DNA of 64,000 nt, from positions 1-64,000 of the forward strand of contig CALFMN010000079.1 of assembly GCA_937879875.1 (NCBI GenBank), given 5' to 3'. Shown here one piece after another: positions 17,250 through 27,628 of this stretch. Origin of the DNA: an uncultured Chloroflexota bacterium. GTDB lineage: Bacteria; Chloroflexota; Dehalococcoidia; CAUJGQ01. The translations under genes and the position numbers were made by a program. Position 1 is the first letter of the stretch, and every line of letters starts with the position of its first letter. The notes under the pieces are model-generated. The model ran no database searches. It was not told the DNA's origin and saw nothing but the letters and a program-made list of their open reading frames with translations.

Positions 17250-18215
17250 ATGACGGCACGCACGGGGGTCGAACGCACGGCCGTTGACGCGGGCAACCGG
17301 GTGCCCGTGCCGTTTACCGGCACGAGCCGAATCGGTCTCGGCCGCTTGATACGTCAGGCATTGCAGCGCGCCGAGCAAAATAGCCTGCCTGTGCGCGCCG
17401 GCAACGTCGCTTTTCATGCCGTTTTTGCGTTGTTTCCCGCCGCAGTCTCCGCTCTCTGGCTGCTGACCGCCCTGCATCAAACACGCTTCGTCGGCGCAAT
17501 GGTGGACGTCGCCGGCGCGGCGCTGCCGAAGACGTCCGGCGCGGCGTTCAAGCAGCAGATCGCCGGCGCCTCCGGTACGCAGGTGCATGGTGCCTTGACG
17601 TTTGGCGCCGTGCTGGCTTTCGCCGGAGCGGTCTGGGCGATTGCGACTACGTTTCTGGCCGCGATGGAGGCGCTGAACAAAATCTACGGCGTCAAAGAGC
17701 ACCGGCCGCTCTGGAGACGATGGGGTACCGCGCTCTTGCTCTCGCTGAGTGTGGCCGTGCTGCTGACGGCCGTGGTGGTGGTGGTCGTGTTCGGAACTCA
17801 TCTCGCCGACAAGCTGTCGCAGGCGCTGGGCGCCGGGCAGGCCTTCGCTGTCCTGTGGGCCGCCGTGACCTGGCCGCTGCTGGTCTGCTGTGTGGTGATC
17901 GCCTTCGCGCTCGTCTACTACGTCGCGCCGGATGTCGAGCAAGAGTACCGCTGGATTCGCGCCGGATCGCTGCTGGCAGCCGTGCTCTGGCTGCTGTTCA
18001 CCGCCGGATTCTCGATCTACATCAATAACTTCGCCACGCCGACGGAAGCCTACGGCGCACTGGCGGGCGTCGCCGTGATCATGATCTACGGGTACATCAC
18101 GGCGTACATCTTTCTGCTCGGCGCCCAGATGAATCAGGTGATCGAAGCGGACGCGCCGGTGGGGAAGGATGCCGGCGACCGCACCGCGCCCGACGCCGTG
18201 CCCAGCGGCAGGTGA
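17250..18215 (+). CDS. YihY/BrkB family inner-membrane protein
   Basis: 321 residues from ATG 17250 (MTARTGVERT). About six hydrophobic membrane segments include AVFALFPAAVSALWLLTAL, FGAVLAFAGAVWAIATTFL, ALLLSLSVAVLLTAVVVVVV, AAVTWPLLVCCVVIAFALVYY, SLLAAVLWLLFTAGFSIYI and LAGVAVIMIYGYITAYIFLLG. The family signatures RAGNVAFHAVFALFPA, ALNKIYGVKEHRPLWRR and YRWIRAGSLLAAVLW are clear. YihY proteins are not ribonuclease BN despite old annotation; transport or envelope roles are proposed but unproven. An upstream in-frame ATG at 17181 would add 23 residues. Confidence 0.88.
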   Translation: MTARTGVERTAVDAGNRVPVPFTGTSRIGLGRLIRQALQRAEQNSLPVRAGNVAFHAVFALFPAAVSALWLLTALHQTRFVGAMVDVAGAALPKTSGAAFKQQIAGASGTQVHGALTFGAVLAFAGAVWAIATTFLAAMEALNKIYGVKEHRPLWRRWGTALLLSLSVAVLLTAVVVVVVFGTHLADKLSQALGAGQAFAVLWAAVTWPLLVCCVVIAFALVYYVAPDVEQEYRWIRAGSLLAAVLWLLFTAGFSIYINNFATPTEAYGALAGVAVIMIYGYITAYIFLLGAQMNQVIEADAPVGKDAGDRTAPDAVPSGR

Positions 18216-18282
18216 AACGCGATCGATTGAATTTCGGTCGGCGAGCGAAGGCAGGAGCACCGCGGACGCCGCACGGCCGGCG

Positions 18283-18359
18283 TGGTACCCCCAAGGGGAT
18301 TCGAACCCCTGATCTCCGCCTTGAAAGGGCGGCGTCCTGGGCCACTAGACGATGGGGGC
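18283..18359 (-). tRNA. tRNA-Glu (anticodon TTC)
   Basis: A 77-nt cloverleaf on the minus strand with the CCA end encoded. The anticodon stem CCGCC/GGCGG encloses loop CTTTCAA, giving anticodon TTC (Glu). The T arm is AGGGG-TTCGAAT-CCCCT. The acceptor GCCCCCA pairs with TGGGGGT, leaving a G1-U72 wobble. It lies 34 bp downstream of the sirtuin stop codon on the same strand; a GTTATA box just upstream may provide its own -10 element. Confidence 0.95.
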
Positions 18360-18393
18360 GTCTGTATAACGAGTGTAACATGGCCGCGCGGCG

Positions 18394-19239
18394 TCAGGGA
18401 CGGCGCTTCACTCCGCTGCCGCGCGTTTCCGGCTCCGCGCGGTCAAGCTCCTGTACTGCTTCGACCAGCCGCGGCAGCAGTTCCCCGGAAGGGCCGTTCA
18501 GCACGGCGGCGCAGTAGGGCGTGAGCGCGGTTTCGTCGACGTTCACCTCGATCAAGGCGCCGCCCGCGCGCCAGACCGTCACCGGGATATCCGCCGCGGG
18601 TGTAACCAGCGCCGAGGTGCCGGCGACGATGCAGAGATCGGCGCGCTCGGCGGCCTCGAAGCAGCGCTCCAGCACCGAGCGGGGAATCGGCTCGCCGAAC
18701 ATCACCGTATCCGACTTGATGATGCCGCCGCAGCGGTCGCAGCGCGGCGGCAGCTCGTCGGTCGGAACCTGATCCAGCCGGTAACGCGCCTCGCAGCCGA
18801 TGCAGCGCAGCATCGTGCGGTTGCCGTGGATCTCCAGCAGCTGGTCCGAGCCGGCGGCGCGGTGCAGGTTGTCGATGTTCTGGGTAACAACGGCACGCAG
18901 GTAGCCCAGCCGCTCGAGTTCGGCGAAGGCGATGTGGCCGGGGTTCGGCCGCGCCCGCTCGATCGCGTCGCCCAGCTCGTTTGTCGACGTCCCCGGGTCG
19001 ATGCGCCGGCGCCAGTGCTCAGCCGGATCGCGCAGGAAGAGCTGATAGCCGTTCATCGGCGGCTCACCGTCGCGCGTCCACAGCCCGCCCTCCCCGCGGA
19101 AGGTGGGGATGCCGCTCTCCTTCGAAAGCCCGGCGCCGGTCAGGGCGATCGCAAAGCGGGCGCGGTGCAGCAACTGCGCCGCTCGCTCGATCTGCTCGTT
19201 CAGCGCCGCTTCCTGCCGCCCGGTGGCCGATGCATCCAT
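18394..19239 (-). CDS. NAD-dependent protein deacylase (sirtuin)
   Basis: 281 residues of the Sir2 family, removing acyl groups from lysine with NAD+ and giving nicotinamide and O-acyl-ADP-ribose. NAD-binding GAGLS (35-39) with ESGIPTFR, TQNIDNLH (119-126), catalytic His138 (EIHGN) and a Zn site Cys146-Cys149/Cys167-Cys170 are intact. ATG at 19239 is preceded by GGAG at 7 bp; a GTG four codons upstream is also open. The cobB-type Tyr-x-x-Arg desuccinylase signature was not identified, so acyl preference is unknown. Last protein gene of a minus-strand group ending in tRNA-Glu. Confidence 0.93.
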   Translation of the reverse strand: MDASATGRQEAALNEQIERAAQLLHRARFAIALTGAGLSKESGIPTFRGEGGLWTRDGEPPMNGYQLFLRDPAEHWRRRIDPGTSTNELGDAIERARPNPGHIAFAELERLGYLRAVVTQNIDNLHRAAGSDQLLEIHGNRTMLRCIGCEARYRLDQVPTDELPPRCDRCGGIIKSDTVMFGEPIPRSVLERCFEAAERADLCIVAGTSALVTPAADIPVTVWRAGGALIEVNVDETALTPYCAAVLNGPSGELLPRLVEAVQELDRAEPETRGSGVKRRP

Positions 19240-19293
19240 GACTATCTCCACAGCAGCCGCGGCCGTCGCGCCGAGCGGCCAACGGCGGCCCGC

Positions 19294-19662
19294 TTATGGC
19301 GGCGCGGGCAGACCGATACCCGGCGGATAGTAGGTGCAGGCGAAGTCGAGCCAGCGGGCGAAGTATTCCGGCTCGTGCCCGTCGCGATCGCGTCCCTCGC
19401 TCAGACGCAGCCGCGCGAAGGCGTCGATCGCGTCGCCGATCCCCTCGACCATCTCCGGCTTAAGGCCCGATTTGCTCCAGCCGATCTTGTTCAACTCCTG
19501 CTCGACGACCGCCAGCATCTCGGGTGTCAGCGCCGCGAAAGCTGCCAGCCAGCCCTCGCGGCCGCGCGGCATCTGCCGGCCGCAAATGCCGCAGTAGCGC
19601 TCGGCGTCGAAGACGTAATCCTCGTCGTAGGAGCCGCAGTGCATGCACCACGCGCAGATCAT
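19294..19662 (-). CDS. Hypothetical Zn-ribbon protein
   Basis: 122 residues, not recognised. The N-terminus is Cys-rich: CAWCMHC (Cys3, Cys6, Cys9) and CGICG (Cys24, Cys27), suggesting a small zinc ribbon. The remainder is helical and acidic, with TPEMLAVVEQELNKIGW and PEYFARWLDFACTYYPP. The start overlaps the stop of the beta-propeller gene as ATGA, so the two are translationally coupled. The sirtuin follows after 54 bp. The context suggests one transcript but gives no function. Confidence 0.7.
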   Translation of the reverse strand: MICAWCMHCGSYDEDYVFDAERYCGICGRQMPRGREGWLAAFAALTPEMLAVVEQELNKIGWSKSGLKPEMVEGIGDAIDAFARLRLSEGRDRDGHEPEYFARWLDFACTYYPPGIGLPAPP

Positions 19663-20873
19663 GCCCCGTCCCTTGTCTCGTCCGGCTCGTCCGCTTCTCG
19701 CTCCCGTGGCGACCAGAAGGCGATTGCGCCCGCAGCGACCGAACGTGACTTCCCGTCGCGCAGATCTTGCAAGTAAATGGTCGGCCCCAGCAGCTCAGGC
19801 GGCGTGCCGTTGAGCTGCATCCGGCCGCAGGCGAGCAGCCGGGTGCCGTCGGCCGACCAGAACCGGTGTGAAAGAGCGTACTGATCGAAGAAGGCGATCG
19901 CCATACTGAACTCCGGCGATGGCTCAAAGGCGGGGAAACGCTTCGCCGGCTCTCCATCGCGGTCCAGCACCAGCCACGAGGCGTGGCCGTCGCGCGGCGT
20001 GGGCAGCAGCACGGCCAGATGCTCGCCGGAGGGCGACCAGACAAAGGCGAGGCACTCTCCGCAACGCGCCCGGCGCTCTCCAGAGCCGTCGGCGCCGATC
20101 AGACGCAGATCGGAGTAGCGCGGCGGCTCGGAGTGCAACAGTCTGGCCAGCGCGATCAGTCCGCCATCGGGCGACCAGGCGAAGGCAGCGGTACTCGCCG
20201 ACCCGGCCAGCGCCTCCTGCCGCTTGCCGGCGCGATCGCAGCGTTGCAGCGAGAAGCGCGGCCCGTCCGCCGCACAGACCGCGAACGACTCGCCATCGGC
20301 AGACCAGGCAGGCACGCGGTAGCCGGTGTGATTGGTGGCAAACGTTTGCGTGGCGGGCGCCGTCGCCAGTTCCAGCAGGGACAACTCGCCGCCGGCGTGC
20401 AGCAACAGCGCATCCGACCGCGGCGACCAGGCGCTGAACAATGGTGCGCCGCGGGCGACGCCTTGCGCCGGACCACGCCCCGCGGCATCGAGGAACAGCA
20501 GCGTCAGCCCGACCATCGGCGTCGGCGTCAGCAGGGCGACATGTTGGGCGTCGGGCGACGGATTGACATAATACGGCATGCCCGGGCCGAGCAGGCCGCC
20601 GCCCTCAGGGCTGCGAAACAGCGACGCCACGGACTCGCCGCGTGTTGCGACGCGCAGCAACTGGGCGGGGGGCTGTCCGCTCGCCCCGGTTTCGATGGTC
20701 GAGACAAGCAGCGAAGTCCCATCGGCCGTCCAGGTCGGCCAGGCGTACGCGAAGGGCGGGCGAGTCAGCGGGGCAGGGGCCGGCCGCTCCGGATGCAGGA
20801 GCGTAACGGCATCACCCGCGTCAGGCAGCAGGAACAGTTCCCCGACTGGGCCAATCGCCGCCAGCGAGCACAA
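19659..20873 (-). CDS. TolB/PD40-type beta-propeller protein
   Basis: 404 residues from a TTG at 20873. Repeated blade motifs of the form FAYAWPTWTADGTSLLV, YYVNPSPDAQHVALL, FSAWSPRSDALLLH, RVPAWSADGESFAVC, FAWSPDGGLIALAR, FVWSPSGEHLAVL and HRFWSADGTRLLACG indicate a six- or seven-bladed WD40-like (PD40) propeller. No signal peptide is seen, so a cytosolic role is likely. The start is inferred: the only near start codon follows the aminotransferase stop by two bases, and the longer open frame upstream (to 21128) is the shadow of that gene. Its 3' end overlaps the Zn-ribbon gene by ATGA. Confidence 0.75.
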   Translation of the reverse strand: MCSLAAIGPVGELFLLPDAGDAVTLLHPERPAPAPLTRPPFAYAWPTWTADGTSLLVSTIETGASGQPPAQLLRVATRGESVASLFRSPEGGGLLGPGMPYYVNPSPDAQHVALLTPTPMVGLTLLFLDAAGRGPAQGVARGAPLFSAWSPRSDALLLHAGGELSLLELATAPATQTFATNHTGYRVPAWSADGESFAVCAADGPRFSLQRCDRAGKRQEALAGSASTAAFAWSPDGGLIALARLLHSEPPRYSDLRLIGADGSGERRARCGECLAFVWSPSGEHLAVLLPTPRDGHASWLVLDRDGEPAKRFPAFEPSPEFSMAIAFFDQYALSHRFWSADGTRLLACGRMQLNGTPPELLGPTIYLQDLRDGKSRSVAAGAIAFWSPREREADEPDETRDGA

Positions 20874-20875
20874 GG

Positions 20876-22132
20876 TCAGTGAGTGCCGGCAGCGGCGCGC
20901 GCGATGGCGCGGCCCAGGCGAGCCACGGCTTCGCCGATCTCGTTCTGTTTCACGGCGCTGAAGGCGAGGCGGATGTAGCCGTGGCAGTCGTCGTCCAGAT
21001 AAAACGCGCTGCCGGGGAAGTAGCTCACCCCTTCGTCCCAGGCGAGCGGCTGCAAGGCGAGGTCGCTGACGCCGTCCGGCAGCTTGACCCAGATGAAGAA
21101 GCCGCCGTCGGGGTCGGTCCAGGAGCACAGGCGGCTGAGATGCTCGCCCAGCGCGGCATCCATCGCCTCAAATTTGCGCTTGTAGACGTCGCGGACGATG
21201 GCGACGTGCGGCCGGAAGTGGCCGGCCTCGACGTAGGTGCGCACGATGCGTTGCGCGAAGGGGCTGGTGCCGTTGTCGAAGCGCATGCGCACGAGGCCGT
21301 CGATCAGCGGCTTCGGTCCCTTGATCCAGCCGACGCGCAGGCCCGGGGCGATCGTCTTGCTGACGGTGCCGCAGCGCAGCACGCCGTCGCCGCCGGAGAG
21401 CGAGAGTAACGAGGGCACGGGCTCGCCGCGGTAGCGCAGTTCGCCGTACGCATCGTCTTCCACGATCAGCACGCGGTGGCGCGAGGCGACCTCGATGAGC
21501 TGGCGGCGCCGCTCCAGCGGCATCGTCAGGCCGGCCGGATTGTGAAAGACCGGGATGCTGTAGATGAGCTTGGCAGGCGTGCCCTCGTGTTCCAACCGCT
21601 CCAGCGTATCGTCCAGCAAATCGGCGCGCATGCCCTGCTCGTCCATCGGCACGGTTGCGAAGAGGGCGCCTGAACCCTTGGCCGTACGGATCGCACCGGC
21701 GTAGGTCGGCGCCTCGATCACGCAGTAGTCGCCGGGGTCGAGGAAGGTCTGGCAGACGCAGGCGAAGGCATGGGCGCTGCCGCTGGTAATCACCACGTTC
21801 TCGGCGGACAAGGCGAGGCCGGGCTCGGGCTCCATCTCCTCCACGACCAGTTGCCGCAGTTCGGGTACGCCCTGTGGCGTGCCGAGCAGATACTCGAGCG
21901 CGGGCGCGGGTTCTCGTTTGAGCACCGTCTGCATGGCCTCGCCGATCTCGGCCACCGGGAAGGTGGGCGCGTCGGGCACGCCGGCGTACAGCGAGATCAC
22001 CGGTTTGCCCGGTGGTGGTCCAGGCACCCAGCCCTGCGCCACGCGCGCCGGCGCCGCCAGCAGGCGCGTGATCTCTGCCTCACTCCAGGACTGCCCGGTG
22101 CCGCTCTTCTCCGCGGCGCGTGTGCCGACCAT
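20876..22132 (-). CDS. PLP-dependent aminotransferase (class I/II, LysN/MocR-like)
   Basis: 418 residues, fold-type I. The PLP lysine is Lys259 in CGTVSKTIAPGLRVGWI; NPAGLTMP, the LIVEDDAYGELRY aspartate/tyrosine pair and the SGSAHAFACVCQTFLDPGD phosphate-contact region match the aminoadipate/2-oxoacid aminotransferase group related to MocR catalytic domains, without an N-terminal GntR helix-turn-helix. Substrate is uncertain (aminoadipate, branched-chain or aromatic). ATG at 22132 follows GGGAGA; the longer frame to 22705 runs antisense through the T-box leader and is not coding. First gene of the aminotransferase-propeller-Zn ribbon-sirtuin group. Confidence 0.9.
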   Translation of the reverse strand: MVGTRAAEKSGTGQSWSEAEITRLLAAPARVAQGWVPGPPPGKPVISLYAGVPDAPTFPVAEIGEAMQTVLKREPAPALEYLLGTPQGVPELRQLVVEEMEPEPGLALSAENVVITSGSAHAFACVCQTFLDPGDYCVIEAPTYAGAIRTAKGSGALFATVPMDEQGMRADLLDDTLERLEHEGTPAKLIYSIPVFHNPAGLTMPLERRRQLIEVASRHRVLIVEDDAYGELRYRGEPVPSLLSLSGGDGVLRCGTVSKTIAPGLRVGWIKGPKPLIDGLVRMRFDNGTSPFAQRIVRTYVEAGHFRPHVAIVRDVYKRKFEAMDAALGEHLSRLCSWTDPDGGFFIWVKLPDGVSDLALQPLAWDEGVSYFPGSAFYLDDDCHGYIRLAFSAVKQNEIGEAVARLGRAIARAAAGTH

Positions 22133-22231
22133 GCGCTCTCTCCCAGCGTATCTTGACGCATGGTAGCGTCTCCGCGCGCCACGGGCTACGGGAGAGCGAG
22201 AACCACTCGCCGGATGTTGTTGTCCGCGCGT

Positions 22232-22261
22232 TTGACAGGTCTCGCCGCGGCTCTCTACACT
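22232..22261 (+). promoter_or_regulatory. Sigma70-type promoter of the ileS T-box transcript
   Basis: TTGACA (22232..22237), an 18-bp spacer and TACACT (22256..22261) form a good vegetative promoter. Transcription would begin near 22268, just before the T-box leader. The 643-bp stretch 22133..22775 between the divergent aminotransferase and ileS genes holds this promoter, the leader, its terminator and two hairpins. Mirrored at 55854..55883. Confidence 0.7.
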
Positions 22262-22267
22262 TGGTTT

Positions 22268-22606
22268 AATCCTACATGGCCGCTGCACGGCCATCTTGAA
22301 CGGATATATTCGGCGACGACGGAGACGAGTAGGCGGGGCCGGCCGGCCCAGCGAGTCCGGTTTGGTGCAAGCGGACGCCGCGCCCCCTGCTGAAGATCCC
22401 TCCCGAGCTTCCGGCCGAAAGCACGTACCAGCGTGCCGGTAGACCCGGACGGAGCGCCCACCGTTACCAGGGGCAGGAGCATTCGCCGGCGCAGTCCGGC
22501 ACGTGCTCCGGCAGAGCGGCCGCGCCTCGGCGCGGCAAGCAGGGTGGTACCGCGGGTTGCCATGTTCGGCCCGTCCCTCAATCAGGAGGGGCGGGCCTTT
22601 TGTTTT
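22268..22606 (+). promoter_or_regulatory. T-box riboswitch controlling ileS
   Basis: The leader carries the diagnostic T-box AGGGTGGTACCGCGG (22541..22555), whose bulge pairs with the CCA end of uncharged tRNA. An AGTA S-turn element (about 22328) and a later GAAGATC place a candidate Ile specifier ATC at 22396..22398 in the Stem I specifier loop. The rho-independent terminator follows directly, so uncharged tRNA-Ile should favour the antiterminator and expression of ileS. The structure was not computed; the specifier is inferred from position and the downstream gene. Confidence 0.9.
22568..22606 (+). terminator. Conditional terminator of the T-box leader
   Basis: Stem GGCCCGTCCCTC/GGAGGGGCGGGCC (22568..22597, with a small loop) is followed by the T-rich run TTTTGTTTT. 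It is the OFF state mutually exclusive with the antiterminator built on the T-box sequence. Confidence 0.88.
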
Positions 22607-22660
22607 GGGCAGCAGCCAGCAGGCAAGAGTACAGGGCGATGGGTGTAGGTCAAAGGTCGG

Positions 22661-22702
22661 TAGGGGCGGTTCGTGAACCGCCCGTTGCGGCGCAGCCGCA
22701 AC
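22661..22702. repeat. Twin hairpin of the GTAGGGGCGG repeat type
   Basis: Two adjacent perfect hairpins: GGGCGGTTC-gt-GAACCGCCC (22664..22683) and GTTGCGGC-gca-GCCGCAAC (22684..22702). They lie between the T-box terminator and the ileS ribosome-binding site. A diverged relative (GTAGGGACGCAC...GTGCGCCCT) lies at 32206..32228. Mirrored at 55413..55454. Confidence 0.75.
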
Positions 22703-22775
22703 CAACAGCGCGCCGCCGTTTCACCGGCCCGGCGCTCATCGCTCCATGTGCTGCTGCCCTCACCGGAGGTGACCA

Positions 22776-26102
<3,327 letters not shown>

Positions 26103-26265
26103 CCCTCGTCCAATGCGCCGTCGCCGTGCCGCCCAAGGATCTCACGATCACCGCCATCGTCCGGCCGTAGCCGCGCGGATTGGAGATGGCGGGAGAATTC
26201 ACTCGCCCGTGGCGTTGTCGCGCTATACTGCCGGCGTCAGGCCAGAATTAAACGGAGGCGTGAGG

Positions 26266-27435
26266 ATGGTCAGCACCGCGACGAAGCCCGCGCAGACGCT
26301 GCTGCCGGAGGCCGAGCCCGCTGCGCTCGGCATCGACCCGGAGCGGCTGGAGCGGCTGTACGGCCTGATCGAGCAGCAGATCGCCGAGGGCCGTTATCCC
26401 GGCGCGCAGATCGCGCTGGCGCGGTACGGCAAGCTGGCGGCCTGCCGCAGCTTCGGCCGAGCGCGGCTGGAGCCGAACGCCGAGCCGGCGAACGCGAGCA
26501 CCACCTGGCTGTTGATGTCGCAGACCAAGGTCATCACCGCGGCGACGATCTGGGTCCTGGTCGAGCGTGGACTGCTGCGCTTCGCTGACCGCATCGCCGA
26601 GCACGTGCCGGAGTTCTCCCGCAACGGCAAGGGCGAGATCACGCTGTTTCAGCTGCTCACGCACCAGGCCGGCTTCCCCGGCGCGGTCGTTTCCGAAGAC
26701 GCCTGGACGGACCACGAGCTGCTGCGCCGCAGCGTCTGCGACTTCACCCTCGAATGGACGCCCGGCGCCAAAATTCAGTATCATGGCGCCTCGGCGCACT
26801 GGACGGCGGCCGTGCTGATCGAGGCGATCACCGGCCGCGACTTCCGCGAGGTAATCCGCTCAGAACTGCTCGACCCGCTGGGATTGGCCGACATCTTCGT
26901 CGGCGTGCCCGAGGCCGAGCAGGCCCGCTGCGCCGACTTCCACGCGGTGCAGGATGGACGCATGGCGCCCGCGCCGGGCCGCAACACGGCGGCGTTCCGC
27001 GCGGCGGGCGTGCCGGGCGGCGGCGGCTTCGCCACGGCGGCGGCCTACGCGGCCTTCTACCAGATGATGCTGGCCGGCGGCACATTAAACGGCGTGCGCG
27101 TGCTCAGCCCGCGCATGATCGAATTCGTCACGCGCAACCACACCGGCGACCGCCTCGACGAGAACATGGGCATGCCGATGCATCGCGGCCTCGGTCCCCA
27201 TGTGCGTGGCTTCACGCCGACGATCCGCGGCCTCGGCGCGATCGCCTCACCCAGCACCTACGGCCACGGCGGCGCCGGCAGCTCCTACTCCTGGGCCGAC
27301 CCGGAATCGGGTGTCTCCTTCACGTATCTGAGCAACGCGATGTGCGAAGAGCCCTGGCACACGCAGCGCCTCGACAGGATCAGCACCATCGCCCACAGCA
27401 CGATCGTTGACCAGGGCGTAGGGCGCCGGACGTAG
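26266..27435 (+). CDS. Serine hydrolase, beta-lactamase/esterase family
   Basis: 389 residues of the class C beta-lactamase-like (PBP4*/EstB) family. The nucleophile motif SxxK is Ser85-Gln-Thr-Lys88; the second motif is Tyr172-His-Gly (YxN position) in IQYHGASAHW; the third is HGGAGSS near the C-terminus in place of KTG. There is no signal peptide, which favours a cytosolic esterase or transesterase over a secreted beta-lactamase. ATG at 26266 has GGAGG 7 bp upstream. A TATACT box at 26223 may be the -10 element. Upstream in-frame sequence to 25714 is antisense-like shadow of ileS and excluded. Confidence 0.88.
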   Translation: MVSTATKPAQTLLPEAEPAALGIDPERLERLYGLIEQQIAEGRYPGAQIALARYGKLAACRSFGRARLEPNAEPANASTTWLLMSQTKVITAATIWVLVERGLLRFADRIAEHVPEFSRNGKGEITLFQLLTHQAGFPGAVVSEDAWTDHELLRRSVCDFTLEWTPGAKIQYHGASAHWTAAVLIEAITGRDFREVIRSELLDPLGLADIFVGVPEAEQARCADFHAVQDGRMAPAPGRNTAAFRAAGVPGGGGFATAAAYAAFYQMMLAGGTLNGVRVLSPRMIEFVTRNHTGDRLDENMGMPMHRGLGPHVRGFTPTIRGLGAIASPSTYGHGGAGSSYSWADPESGVSFTYLSNAMCEEPWHTQRLDRISTIAHSTIVDQGVGRRT

Positions 27436-27537
27436 GGCGTAGATATGAACACTACAAGGCGTGGCAGGCGACCGACGGCGAGATGGCGCGCACGTGCCGG
27501 GCGGTGTATCGCTCGATGCGACGCCCTCGTGCCGCCA

Positions 27538-27628
27538 AAACCGGATCGCCCCTCTCGCCCGTTTCCACGTTCCTTCACACGTTCCTTCAAATGAGCGAGA
27601 TGGGAGAGAGGGGTAAGGGGGAGTGAGG
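27538..27628. repeat. C-rich palindromic repeat, CGATCCGGTTT family
   Basis: The ends pair as CCCCTCTCGCCC (27550..27561) with GGGAGAGAGGGG (27603..27614), 11 of 12 positions. On the minus strand it carries GAGAGGGGCGATCCGGTTT, 19 bp shared with the element at 32107. The interior has two overlapping copies of CACGTTCCTTCA. Its right edge supplies the purine-rich run directly before the rhodanese GTG start at 27623. Mirrored at 50487..50577. Confidence 0.8.

Noticed and set aside
20879..22705. 609-residue version of the aminotransferase
   Set aside because: The N-terminal 190 residues are antisense to the T-box leader and promoter; ATG 22132 has a ribosome site and starts the conserved domain.
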